Below are positions 12,220 through 22,435 of a stretch of 64,000 nt of DNA, in pieces. The stretch is from Eremomyces bilateralis CBS 781.70. Lineage: Eukaryota > Ascomycota > Dothideomycetes > Eremomycetales > Eremomycetaceae. Location: the NCBI RefSeq assembly GCF_010015585.1, contig NW_022985085.1:316384-380383 (forward strand), written 5' to 3'. The translations under genes and the position numbers were made by a program. Positions within the stretch are counted from its first letter, which is position 1, and each line of letters starts with the position of its first letter. A model generated the notes under the pieces. That model worked only from the letters and a program-made list of their open reading frames with translations, searched no databases and was not told the origin of the DNA.

Positions 12220-12592
12220 TTATTTCGGCTTGTACGTTTGCCACACTATACAGGTGTAAGCTCGGTGAACATAATAGCACGACAGCATCTGCATTGCAGA
12301 ATACATACCTGCGATTCCGAAAGGAGCACCGAACCCGACAGCTAGACACGATCAGTAGAAGCCCAACGACGTCTCAAACCGCGAACCTACCCATGAATCC
12401 CCAGTACTTGATCGCGAATCCCCTCTTCAACGGGTCAAAAGGAATGTTGCTTCGTGGTCCCTCGGGGTAATGGAATGGACGATATCCAGGGGACTCGATG
12501 TCTCGTGCTCGTAACCGCGTAGCGTGGAAGCCGCGGCGGGAGACCTGTTGCACGGCCTTGGCGCTCGATCGGGAAACCGTGGAGGACAACAT
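12220..12592 (-). CDS. COX8: Cytochrome c oxidase subunit VIII (Cox8, VIIc family)
   Basis: Three exons, 12592..12391, 12341..12309 (33 nt) and 12245..12220 (26 nt), give 86 aa. The N-terminus is a mitochondrial presequence (Ser/Arg-rich, ending near RRGFHATR). The mature part shows the family signature YHYPEGPRSNIPFDP-like (here FHYPEGPRSNIPFDP), then a single membrane helix read across two introns (KYWGFMAVGFGAPFGIAVWQ) and a short TYKPK tail. Cox8 is a small inner-membrane subunit of complex IV. Both tiny 3' exons keep frame and have good splice signals. A probable 5' UTR intron ends directly before the ATG. Confidence 0.9.
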
Positions 12593-12640
12593 CTATATCT
12601 GTCAGCACATGGCTAGGGGGTCCTCCATTGGAAAACTCAC
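12593..12640 (-). other. Probable 5' UTR intron of COX8
   Basis: A GTGAGT donor at 12640 and an AG at 12594-12593 bracket 48 nt with a CTGACAG near the 3' end. The acceptor AG touches the COX8 start codon. Inferred from sequence signals only. Confidence 0.5.
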
Positions 12641-12979
12641 CTTGAGAGTAATTGGGTTCGTGATGCGGTTGAATCTTCCTGACGGTTGCTGTCACAGGTG
12701 AAGTCGGATGGGGTGATGAGCAGAGCTGCAGCTTGAGAGGCGGCAGATTGTTATTCCATAGCCGACGTTCAGACCCCTGTCAGTTTTCGACACCCATGAC
12801 ATCCATGTCGGATTCTGCGCGGTGAATGTGAGCCACTCATATAAACTTTGTAAAGATCCACCACCGCCAAATTTTCCGGTTTCCCCGATTCGGAATTGTT
12901 TATATTCCGCAAGATCGAGGTGAAACATCCTGCTGCGTGCATTGAGACCAGTCTTCTGTCCTCAGGGCGTCACGGGACC
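12641..12979. other. Shared COX8/MTR4 promoter
   Basis: About 340 bp between two divergent genes, COX8 (minus) and MTR4 (plus). It must hold both core promoters. No specific site was identified. Confidence 0.55.
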
Positions 12980-15900
12980 ATGGATGAGCTCTTCGACGTA
13001 TTCGACGAGGACCCTCAAAAGGCCTCCAAAACTCCCAAAGCCCCAAAAGATGGCGCGAGCAAGAAACGACAGTCGAACGGTCATGTGAAGGCCCCAGCTG
13101 GATCCCCTAAACCAAGCAATGATGAAGATACCGCCATGTTAGACAATGCAGGCGGGTTGGGTGGCGATCAACCTACCACGGTCGGCACCGACGGTCCTGA
13201 TACCAAGCGCCAACGACGGGATGCCGAACCAGAGCCTATGGTGACGGATACATTCGAAACACAACAGTCCCGAGAGATCGCGGCTTCGGCTGGACTTCAA
13301 CCTCAGAAAGATAGTACTGCGGTGGTGCTGTCACATCAAGTCCGACATCAAGTCGCATTACCGCCAAACTACGATTATGTCCCCATCTCCCAACACAAAG
13401 CCCCGGAAACCCCAGCGCGAGTCTGGCCATTCACTCTGGATCCGTTCCAACAGGTTTCGATCGCTTCGATCGAGAGAAACGAGAGCGTCCTCGTGTCGGC
13501 GCATACGAGTGCGGGGAAGACGGTGGTGGCGGAATATGCAATCGCTCAGTGTCTGCGGGACAACCAGAGAGTGATATACACCAGCCCGATCAAGGCGCTT
13601 AGCAATCAGAAGTATCGAGAGTTTGCGCAGGAGTTCCAAGACGTCGGTCTCATGACGGGAGACGTGACCATCAATCCGACGGCGACCTGCCTCGTCATGA
13701 CGACGGAGATTTTACGATCCATGCTCTACCGTGGCTCCGAGATCATGCGTGAGGTTGCCTGGGTGGTCTTTGACGAAGTGCACTACATGAGAGACAAGTC
13801 TCGAGGGGTGGTGTGGGAAGAAACCATCATCCTTCTTCCCGACAAGGTTCACTATGTCTTCCTCTCGGCCACCATCCCGAACGCCATGCAGTTCGCCGAA
13901 TGGATCACGAAGACGCACAATCAGCCGTGCCACGTCGTCTACACCGACTTCCGACCGACGCCGCTGCAACACTACCTTTTCCCTTCCGGCTCCGACGGTA
14001 TACATTTGGTCGTGGACGAGAAAGGCGCCTTCCGAGAGGAGAATTTCCAGAAAGCGATGACGTCGATTTCGCCCGAGGCGGGAAAGAAGAAGAACATGGG
14101 AAAATCGGCGCGGGACAAGAAACAAACTGCCAACCAGAAGCCGCCGCAGTCGGACATCTACAAGATTGTGAAGATGATCATGATGAAGAACTACAATCCC
14201 GTCATTGTTTTCAGTTTCAGCAAGCGAGAGTGCGAGGATCTGGCCCTTCAAATGAGCCAGCTTGCGTTCAACGATGAGACCGAGAAAGGGATGGTCAATA
14301 AGGTCTTCTCGAGCGCCATCGAAATGCTCTCGGAACAAGACCGAGAGCTCCCACAAATTCAGCACATTCTGCCGCTGCTGAGAAGAGGTATCGGTGTCCA
14401 TCACTCGGGATTGCTGCCCATTTTGAAGGAGACCATCGAAATCCTCTTCCAAGAGGGTCTCATCAAAGTTCTCTTCGCCACGGAGACCTTCTCCATCGGA
14501 TTGAACATGCCGGCCAAGACTGTGGTCTTTACGAGCGTCCGGAAATTCGATGGCATATCGCTAAGATGGGTAACCCCCTCCGAGTTCATCCAAATGTCAG
14601 GACGTGCGGGACGACGTGGTCTAGATGACCGAGGGATCGTCATCCTCATGGTCGACGAGAAAATGGAGCCGGCGACCGCACGGGAGATCGTTCGCGGAGA
14701 ACAGGATAAGCTCAATTCGGCGTTCTATCTTGGGTATAACATGATCCTGAACCTGATGCGAGTGGAGGGAATATCCCCCGAGTTTATGCTCGAACGGTGT
14801 TTCTTCCAATTCCAAAATACCGCCAGTGTCTCCGGGTTGGAGAAGGACCTTCTGGAGCTGGAGAGCGAACGGTCGAGCATCGAGATCGCGGACGAAGGAA
14901 CGGTTCGCGACTACTACGAGCTCCGCCAGCAGCTGAACACGTACACGCAAGATGTGCGCGACGTCATCACGCATCCCAACTACTGCCTGTCGTTCATGCA
15001 GAACGGTCGCCTCGTCCGAATTAAGTATAAAGACCATGACTTCGGTTGGGGATCGGTGGTGAACTACACCGCACGCAAACCCGGGAAGGGACAAAATGCC
15101 GCGGACTTTTCTCCACAACAGTCGTATGTGATGGACGTGCTGCTCATCATCGCCAGCGACGCGTCGTTCGGGCCGCAGGTGCTTGATGACCTCCCGCCAG
15201 GTGTGCGACCGCCTCCCCCCGGCGACAAAGGCAAAGCGGAAGTCGTGCCGATTCTGCTTACTTGCGTAGAGGCAATTGGTCAATCCCGTCTATTCCTTCC
15301 CAAGGAGCTCAAATCGGTCGATAGCCGCAACAGTGCCCGGCGGATGTTGGAAGAGGTGAAGCGGAGATTCCCTGACGGAATTGCCATCTTGGATCCCATC
15401 GAGAACATGGGGATAAATGACGAATCGTTCAAGAAGCTGTTGAGGGTAAGTCGCAAGGCGTTCATGAATCAAGGAGAAAGCTAATCGTTGCCCAGAAAAT
15501 CGAAGTCTTGGAATCTCGCCTCTTCTCCAATCCGTTGCACGATTCGCCGAGACTGCCGGAACTCTACGACCAATACCACAACAAAGTCGAGCTTGGGAAG
15601 AAGATGAAACAAACAAAGCAAGAGATCACCAAAGCTCTATCTGTCTTACAGCTCGACGAGTTGAAATGCAGGAAGCGTGTCCTCCGGCGGCTCGGCTTCG
15701 TTAACGAAACCGATGTCATTCAGCTCAAGGCGCGGGTAGCCTGCGAGATCAGCACGGGGGACGAACTAGTCCTGAGCGAGCTTCTCTTCAGCAAATTCTT
15801 CAACGAGCTGACCCCCGATCAATGCGCCGCGGTCCTGAGCGTCTTCATCTTCGAGGAGCAGAGCAAGGACGAGAGCCCGCTGAAGGAGGAGCTCGCGAAA

Positions 15901-16288
15901 CCGTTCCGCGAGATTCAAAGCCAGGCGAGAGCCATCGCGAAGGTCTCCCAAGAGAGCAAATTGGCGTTGAACGAGGATGAGTACGTCAAATCCTTCAAGC
16001 ATCAGCTGATGGAGGTTGTGTTTGCATGGACCAAGGGAGCGACCTTCGCTCAAATATGGTAGGTTCTTCGTCCTATATCGCCCATACCACCGACTGACAT
16101 ATCGCAGCAAAATGACCGACGTATACGAAGGCAGCTTGATCCGCTTGTTCCGGCGTTTGGAGGAACTCCTGCGGCAGATGGCCCAGGCGTCGAAAGTCAT
16201 GGGGAGCGAGGACTTGGAGAAGAAGTTCGAAGAGGCGCTCACCAAGGTCAAGAGGGATATCGTGGCCGCACAATCTTTGTACTTGTAG
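12980..16288 (+). CDS. MTR4: ATP-dependent RNA helicase Mtr4/Dob1 (nuclear exosome cofactor)
   Basis: Three exons, 12980..15445, 15496..16058 and 16108..16288, give 1069 aa, the usual Mtr4 length. Mtr4 is the Ski2-like helicase of the TRAMP complex; it unwinds RNA and feeds it to the nuclear exosome. Visible motifs: Walker A AHTSAGKT at about 172-180, DEVH at about 265, SAT shortly after, and motif [12 protein letters not shown] at about 538. After the helicase core come the arch region and the C-terminal helical bundle, ending AAQSLYL. The N-terminal 100 residues are acidic and low-complexity. The ATG at 12980 has a good context (GGACCATGG) and gives MDELFDVF, the form usual for the family. 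Confidence 0.96.
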
Positions 16289-16677
16289 TTCCGGGATATC
16301 TGGGATGCATGGGGTATGCTGTATAGATTAGACCTAGTTGAATAGGCGAGTTTGGCCACGAAAACCATGGATATGGTAGCTCGGGGATGATATCAGATCG
16401 ACTGCGGGACTTATTGGACCCTGAGCTTATTGCCTTTGTGCCTTGCAGCCTTAAAAGTTCGCCGGAGGGCCGCCCCATTTGTCTGTGCTTCACAATATAT
16501 TTGAAAGTGCCGACAAAATTAACACAGTGTACGGTCCGTTGCAAATTTTTGAGGCCAAGCAAACGGGAGCAACTACTACTGTATCTACTAACTAACTAGT
16601 AACTGGAGTAGACTATGATCATACAGTCTCCATCATTCATGCAAAGATCTGTCGGCAAGAAACACTAAACAAAGAGT

Positions 16678-16683
16678 CACGTG
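16678..16683. promoter_or_regulatory. CACGTG box, distal, upstream of STS1
   Basis: GTCACGTGG about 251 bp upstream of the STS1 start codon. With the copy at 16732 it forms a pair 54 bp apart. Regulatory use is inferred. Confidence 0.35.
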
Positions 16684-16731
16684 GGCCAACACATCAGCGT
16701 GGCCAGTGCGCAATCGGCTGTTACTCCAGCA

Positions 16732-16737
16732 CACGTG
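16732..16737. promoter_or_regulatory. CACGTG box, proximal, upstream of STS1
   Basis: ACACGTGAG about 197 bp upstream of the STS1 start codon; the second of a close pair. Regulatory use is inferred. Confidence 0.35.
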
Positions 16738-16933
16738 AGTGAGTGTAATCACCACCACTTCACTCTCTCCGCTTCAAGTTGCCTCCAAGTTCTTTTTATC
16801 ACCACAACACAACTCCCATCTTGAACACCGAATTTATTGAGAGCAGACTCTCCTGGTGGCTCGGGACGTTCTGTCATCGAGTTCGGGAATTCAAAGCGGT
16901 TTTGATCGATCCTTGAAAGAAGTGGCATCAGCC

Positions 16934-17960
16934 ATGAATACTCTTATCCCTACGCAGCCACTGCTCGCTCCTCATCTGCTCCCAAACTCCCGTCTATCCC
17001 CCTCTCGTTCAAGTATGTATCCTTCTACTCCCGACTTCGTTCTGACTCTTCATATTGACAGCTTCATCTACAGTTTCCTCGCCCGCTACGTCCATGTCAT
17101 CAAGAAAGAGAAAGGCGGACGATGACATCAACAATGAAGACAATGAGATGCGGATGTCCGCCTCCCCATCCAACTCCCCGTCGATGGGCAACCGCCAACT
17201 CCCATCGTTCCCATCACAACGACATACCCAGAAGCGACTCCGACTAAACCGGGATTCCCGCTCCCTCGCCCTTCCTCGGCTGCTCGAAACCCTGGATCAA
17301 AACGAACTCCGCTCCCTCCTCCGAACCATCTGCGACCGGAACCCACAGATCTCTGCGGAAGTATCCCAGTGCGCCCCGCGGCCGAGTGTGGGTGCGGTGT
17401 TCAGCGTGTTATCCAACTACGAAAACGCATATCGTACCGCCCTCCCGTACGGCACCCGGGAGGGGTCCGATTACTCGTACAACCGCGTCCGCCAACCCCT
17501 CCTCGAACTCCTGGACGCCCTCAAAGATTTTACCCCGAACTTCCTCCCCCCGAACGAGCCACAGCCGACCATCTCCCTCGGATACCTCGACCGCGCCACG
17601 GAGATCATCCATCGGCTGCCGGAATGGGACTCCTTCCAACACAACCGACACAAGCACGACGCATACGAAGAACTTGCGGCGGCGTGGGCGGTGGTCATCC
17701 GCGAAGCGTCGAAGCGGGCGGGGGGGATCCAGCTGCATAACGGTGAGTGGGACCAGAAATTGCTCAAGCACAACGAGGCATCCGGCGGACGAATGGAGGA
17801 GGCATTGCAGGTGATGCGGCAGCAGCTGGGGTGGATCAGCGGCGACGTCGGGCGTCCGATGGCGGGATCCTCGCAGCAGGAGCATTCCGAGCCGTCGTCC
17901 ATTCGCCAACAGTTGCTGAACGGGACGTACGCACAGGGGGTCCGGGTGGGGCCGTGGTAA
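16934..17960 (+). CDS. STS1: Nuclear proteasome tether Sts1/Cut8
   Basis: Two exons, 16934..17012 and 17062..17960, give 325 aa. Sts1/Cut8 holds the 26S proteasome in the nucleus. The protein starts MNTLIPTQPLLAPHLLP, then has a Ser/Pro-rich linker and a classical basic signal (SSRKRKADDD) just after the splice. The conserved family segment TQKRLRLNRDSRSLALPRLL follows, then LLETLDQNELRSLLRTICDRNP, and the helical Cut8 domain (LGYLDRATEIIHRLPEWDS). The C-terminal tail is Gly/Gln/Ser-rich. The neighbour MTR4 is also nuclear RNA/protein quality control but no operon-like link is implied. Coding composition changes from C-rich to G-rich near 17650. Confidence 0.9.
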
Positions 17961-18704
17961 ATGACATGTTCCGAGTTTCCTTTGTGAACACTCCTTCCTT
18001 GGCGCTCGGGGGTCGGGAAATAATATCATGACTTGGATGCCTGGTACATTTCGAGAGTTCCTATTTTCCCCCAACTTCTTATACCGCCGACTTTGCATTG
18101 TACGCGGGGTTTTGCATGGGCGACTTGTGTCGGTGACGACAAACGGCCAAGGATCTGCTATCGGTGCACCGAGCATACGTTTATTAGATATTTCACGCAA
18201 TCATGGGAGTACTGAGCCTCTTTTCAAACAATTTACATTGTTCTTCGTCGTGGAAGTGTGATAACGCCTCAACTGTTCCTCGACCTCTTTCCTCGAGGCC
18301 TCCCCAGCACTGCAGTGTCTCGTTCCCTTGATGAGTAACACCAGCGCTCTTTTTAACACACAATAGGTTTCATCTGTTCCAGGTTACCTTCACATATTTC
18401 ATTGTTGCCTAACGTATTGGGGGAAACAGGATTTCATTGTCCATGAATCAATCGCACAAGATCAATAGGAGCCGATGCACATCACTTGCACAATACAGTG
18501 ACAGCTCACCCCTCCAAATCAGCTTAAGTCGTAAACCTCATTTTAGTCTTCATCCTATCACTCTCTTCGCCATACAGCTTTACCAAGGGTTACTTGAGCA
18601 GACTGAAGTTCCTCGGGAAGATAAAGGTTGAGTTTTATTGAATTGTCAAGAATGATTACATTGTCGAGCATGATCGCAACGTTCAACGACTCTAGTTTGC
18701 AACC
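17961..18704. other. Intergenic between STS1 and the broken DUF7918-like copy
   Basis: About 740 bp of AT-richer sequence with no open frame I would support. It has no visible similarity to the first exon of the intact DUF7918-like gene at 20582. Confidence 0.5.
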
Positions 18705-19324
18705 AGCTCAAATTGGTGCCATTCCAGAGAAGGCGATCAAGGGGACAGCCCTATCGCATGGAGTCAAGTAAGTACATTTGAGCGGATCATTCAGTCGAAT
18801 GTCACTACGACCTCAAGGCTCGGTGACCCGGTGATATCGAAGAAGAGCTCCTAGAATACAACGTACCTAGACAAAAAGCCTTTCGCGACGTTTCGGTTCA
18901 AGTACCGGTCAATTGGTAAGGATATTAATCGCGCCTCACTTTCTCACGTCAAGTCCATATGAACGCTTACAATCAGCGGCAGCGTCACTCAAGGCTTTAG
19001 GAATCACCCCTTGAACACCCACCCCAGATCCCCTGGAGGAAAGAGAAATTGAAGATTTGACGATGGAGGAGCTTCGGAAGCGCCTTCGAAAATATGAGGT
19101 GAGCCTAGTTTAACAACTTATTTCACGGGATATTCACTAATTTCGAACGGTCTCGTATCCGAGCCGTCAAATATCAAGCATGAGGGAGTCAAGCAAGAAG
19201 GCATCAAGCCCGAGTGTGAGGTCCTGACTATTCACTAGAACGAGGATGTCGACCAGCGTCCTGCGAAGAGGGCGCGCACGAGGAGGCCAGACATTCCAGT
19301 GATCGAGATCAGTGACGACGAGTG
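18705..19324 (+). pseudogene. Truncated, decayed copy of the DUF7918-like gene at 20582-21772
   Basis: This stretch follows the intact downstream gene segment by segment. 18713-18770 resembles the GTVPEKALKGKA region of its exon 2. 18872-18923 resembles KKPFATFRFKYRSI and its splice donor. 18970-19105 resembles SLKALG through ELRERLRE and the next donor. 19238-19324 resembles the final exon, ending in the same I-E-I-S-D-D-E-stop type of tail. The first exon and start codon are missing. An in-frame stop follows SLKALGIT, and other stops and gaps interrupt the middle. Introns are kept as introns, so this is a DNA-level tandem duplication and not a retrocopy. Boundaries are approximate. Confidence 0.75.
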
Positions 19325-20581
19325 ACCTCTGCTATATCAGCATCGCTTTCAGCACACAAGACTCACGGTTGAGATGGAGCAGAATTCGACGACTCATAGC
19401 ACGGAATAGCTTACTACCCATCACTTATGGGTGCAGTCGTACATCGCCAGCGGTTCCCCGCAAGACCCATGGGGCGGGAAATCAGGAATTGAGAACAAGA
19501 CACGCTTCACGGATGTCAGGCAAAGCGTCATACACCGCTTAGTATGTACTTGCACAATAAGTTGATTCATATCTTTCGAACCGGTCGATTTTACCAGTGG
19601 CACCAGCTGCTCCTCCTCTTCGATGTTCACGATACGGGACTCTTATGGGGTCATTCCTTCCAACGAGTTTCCGAAACATTCGCTATACAAATTAATGCTC
19701 GAGCACTTCCTCGTCTACTATCCTGAGCAGCTCGAATATACTTTCGCGCAGATATATATCCGACAGGTCAGCCATGATCAGTTCATCGCCCATGTGTAGA
19801 TGTGATGGCACCACTGGAGTCCTTGAATTATTTATAGAAATAGCAAATACCGTATCGAAACCACCTCACTGGACTCTCTGGAGAACATATCGGATCCAGA
19901 TATTATGTGCCCAATTCGCCCTGTGGAAGGCGACAGGTCATATTGTATCTCGACCTATTTGAGTCCCCCAACCAGGAACCCACATCATGCGATAGGTAAT
20001 TTAGTAGAGGGGAGCTAGGTATCACTTTCGACGACGAATCCAGCTGCGGTAATGGACCGAAGGTACTTTGGCTGCAGTATTTACATGGCGTTTTCGTACA
20101 CGCAACCATCGACCATTCTTCTCACTGAGACTTTGATGAGAGGAACCGTTTGGTCATCTCAGAATCGTGGCGCGGACGCGCCTTCTCGCTGAACGCTGAA
20201 TGCTGAACGCCGAACGCAATCTTACTTCAGTCTTCAGCTACGGATATTCCAACAACAACCTTCATCACTATTCCCATTAAAACAGGTACAGAATTCATCG
20301 CTCTCGAGTGACAATAGAAGAACCATAGCGTAACCTAGCGCTATGCAGACTACTGGACTACTTAATATCACTTTCAAATGAACCTTGAGCATCAAAGAAT
20401 ATGCAAGACGTCTGTGTTATGCTTTCGTGCATACTGCTATTTTGACATCTGCCTCCGACTCACTCTCTCGCTCTAAAACCCCCTTTCATGCTACAAGTCT
20501 TCTCATTTCAACTGCGGCCTGCGCTGTCTGCTTCACTCCTAGAAGAATCTAACTAGCTAGGAGATCGACGTTATATGCATC
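19325..20581. other. Intergenic between the two DUF7918-like copies
   Basis: About 1.26 kb of AT-richer sequence. No supported gene, inverted repeat or transposon remnant was recognised. It includes the promoter of the intact DUF7918-like gene and a cluster of short CTGAACGC-like direct repeats near 20190-20215. Confidence 0.5.
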
Positions 20582-21772
20582 ATGCGGATTCAAAGGATCC
20601 CTGGGCTCGAGGTCACGATAATTGTGAACGGACAAAGGCTTCGGGAGTACACACATGAGAACGAAGCTCCGACAGAAGCGACAGAAGCAACATGCTACAT
20701 TGAATCAAAACCAAACACGCGATTTCAAGTCTTAGTCTCAGTCGGGCCCCTTGCACAATTTGAACAAGGCGAATGTTTCTTAATTCCGGTGAATATTGAC
20801 GGAGAGAACCCTTCGTCAACGAATTCCATTTTGGAGCTGAAAAGGAAGCCATCCGATTCCAGGGGCGTTCAGTCTTACAACATCCGGGGTGCTACCAGAG
20901 TCAAAGGCGACGAATTATACCTCTACAACTACTGCTTTGCAGATCTGGACATAAGCGGTAAGTAGAGCGAAGCCGCTCTAAGATCCTTAAACTTTGCTGA
21001 TATTACATGGCAAAAGAAGATGCCCGCTTGGCGGATATCGACAGCGCCCGCAAAACTAAGCTTGCAAAGCTCGGAGAAATCGACGTGGCACTGACCAGAA
21101 TCATAAAGAAAGGGTTATCAAAGCCCGCGTCGAAAGGAAGAAAGGCCACTGACATGGGTACTGTGCCGGAGAAGGCTTTAAAGGGCAAAGCAATATCACA
21201 GCAGATCAAGTTCGTATATGTAACGGTTCTAGGGGGGACAATCGCTGATGTATCAAGGCTTGATAGGGGCGAGAGCTATGGTCCGAGCACCGTTTGGAAC
21301 TCTACTTCCCTCGATAAAAAGCCATTCGCAACATTCCGATTCAAGTATCGAAGCATAGGTATAGCAACTCCGCTACCTGAATGGCTACGAACAAAAGCAT
21401 GACCGACTAACGCTCCTGCTAGACTCCCTCAAAGCGTTGGGCGTTGTCCCCCGATCCCCGAGCCCTATTCCGCTGGAGGACAGAAGCATTGACGACCTGA
21501 CTGCCAATGAGCTGCGTGAACGTCTTCGAGAACAGGAGGTGAATAGACAATGTTTTCCCTATGAGCGGTCAACTAACGGCCAGCAGGCACTGAATCGACG
21601 TATCAAACAGGAGAAGGTCAAGCGGGAATTCAATGACATCACCACAGCGGGGGACACCGACGGCGATGATGATGTGGTGGTAGTTGGCGGACGAGTGTCG
21701 AAGCGCTCTCGACTGGGCAACGGCAATAATGGGGGTGAGATTGAGGTAATTGAGCTCAGCGACAATGAGTGA
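20582..21772 (+). CDS. DUF7918-like fungal protein of unknown function
   Basis: Four exons, 20582..20957, 21017..21358, 21423..21538 and 21587..21772, give 339 aa. The N-terminal domain (IPGLEVTIIVNGQRLREY, then TCYIESKPNTRFQVLVSV) has the features of the fungal DUF7918 family, which often begins with a short PGLEV motif followed by a beta-rich domain. A Lys-rich helical middle follows. The C-terminus has a short helix LTANELRERLREQE and a basic/acidic tail ending IEVIELSDNE, resembling a SUMO-interacting motif (I/V-I/V-E-L-S-D). The last intron is 48 nt with a perfect CTAAC branch site, is a multiple of three and contains no stop. Retaining it would add 16 residues. A decayed copy lies 1.3 kb upstream. 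Confidence 0.75.
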
Positions 21773-22435
21773 GCCATGCTTGGACCAAGGTCCGAGAGCA
21801 GTCCCGCAAGCTACAACACGCAATGGGGGGCTTTGAACATATCCTGCGCTGATAAGGAAGAGATGATGGACAAGCTTGAGGAAAGGACATTTGCAAAAAC
21901 GAATTAGGATGACTGTATCGGTCTGAAGGATGCAAAGCTGGTGGATCGTACCGGAACAACGGCAGACGTATCACGGAAGTGTATCAAGAATTCGAGATGC
22001 ATCTCGGAACGAAAATATTCATAATGTCACAATGTTAATTTCAAAACGATTAAGCCGTTTCATGCATTTAACAACTTGATGGCGTAGAATAAAGCATAGA
22101 AATATGCTCTGGATTTGGTGCTTTCGGTTGCTCTAGGAGCCCTGGTCATGAGGTCATCAGCAATCCGAGATACGTTCGAGCCATCGACATTCTGTTCCGT
22201 TCATAATTCATATGAAGGTATTCAACCCGGGGCTATACATGAAGGCCGGTTCTCCTTTCTGACTCTTTCTCCTGATTGTTCAATCAATATTGTAGTCCCT
22301 TCTGGAACCATTCGCAACTTCGAAAGCCACCCGAGATGTGAACATCACCCCTCCAACCCCAGCGACCTCCCGAAACTGAACCGACGATGTACGGCAGCAT
22401 AAAAGCACAGCCGCTGCCCACCACGGTTGCGCAAC
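21773..22435. other. Intergenic, CCZ1 upstream region
   Basis: About 660 bp between two plus-strand genes. No feature recognised beyond the expected terminator and promoter. Confidence 0.5.

Larger units (their letters stand above)
16289..16933. other. Intergenic, STS1 upstream region
   Basis: About 650 bp between the MTR4 stop and the STS1 start, both on the plus strand. It has two CACGTG boxes near STS1 and otherwise no recognised feature. Confidence 0.5.
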
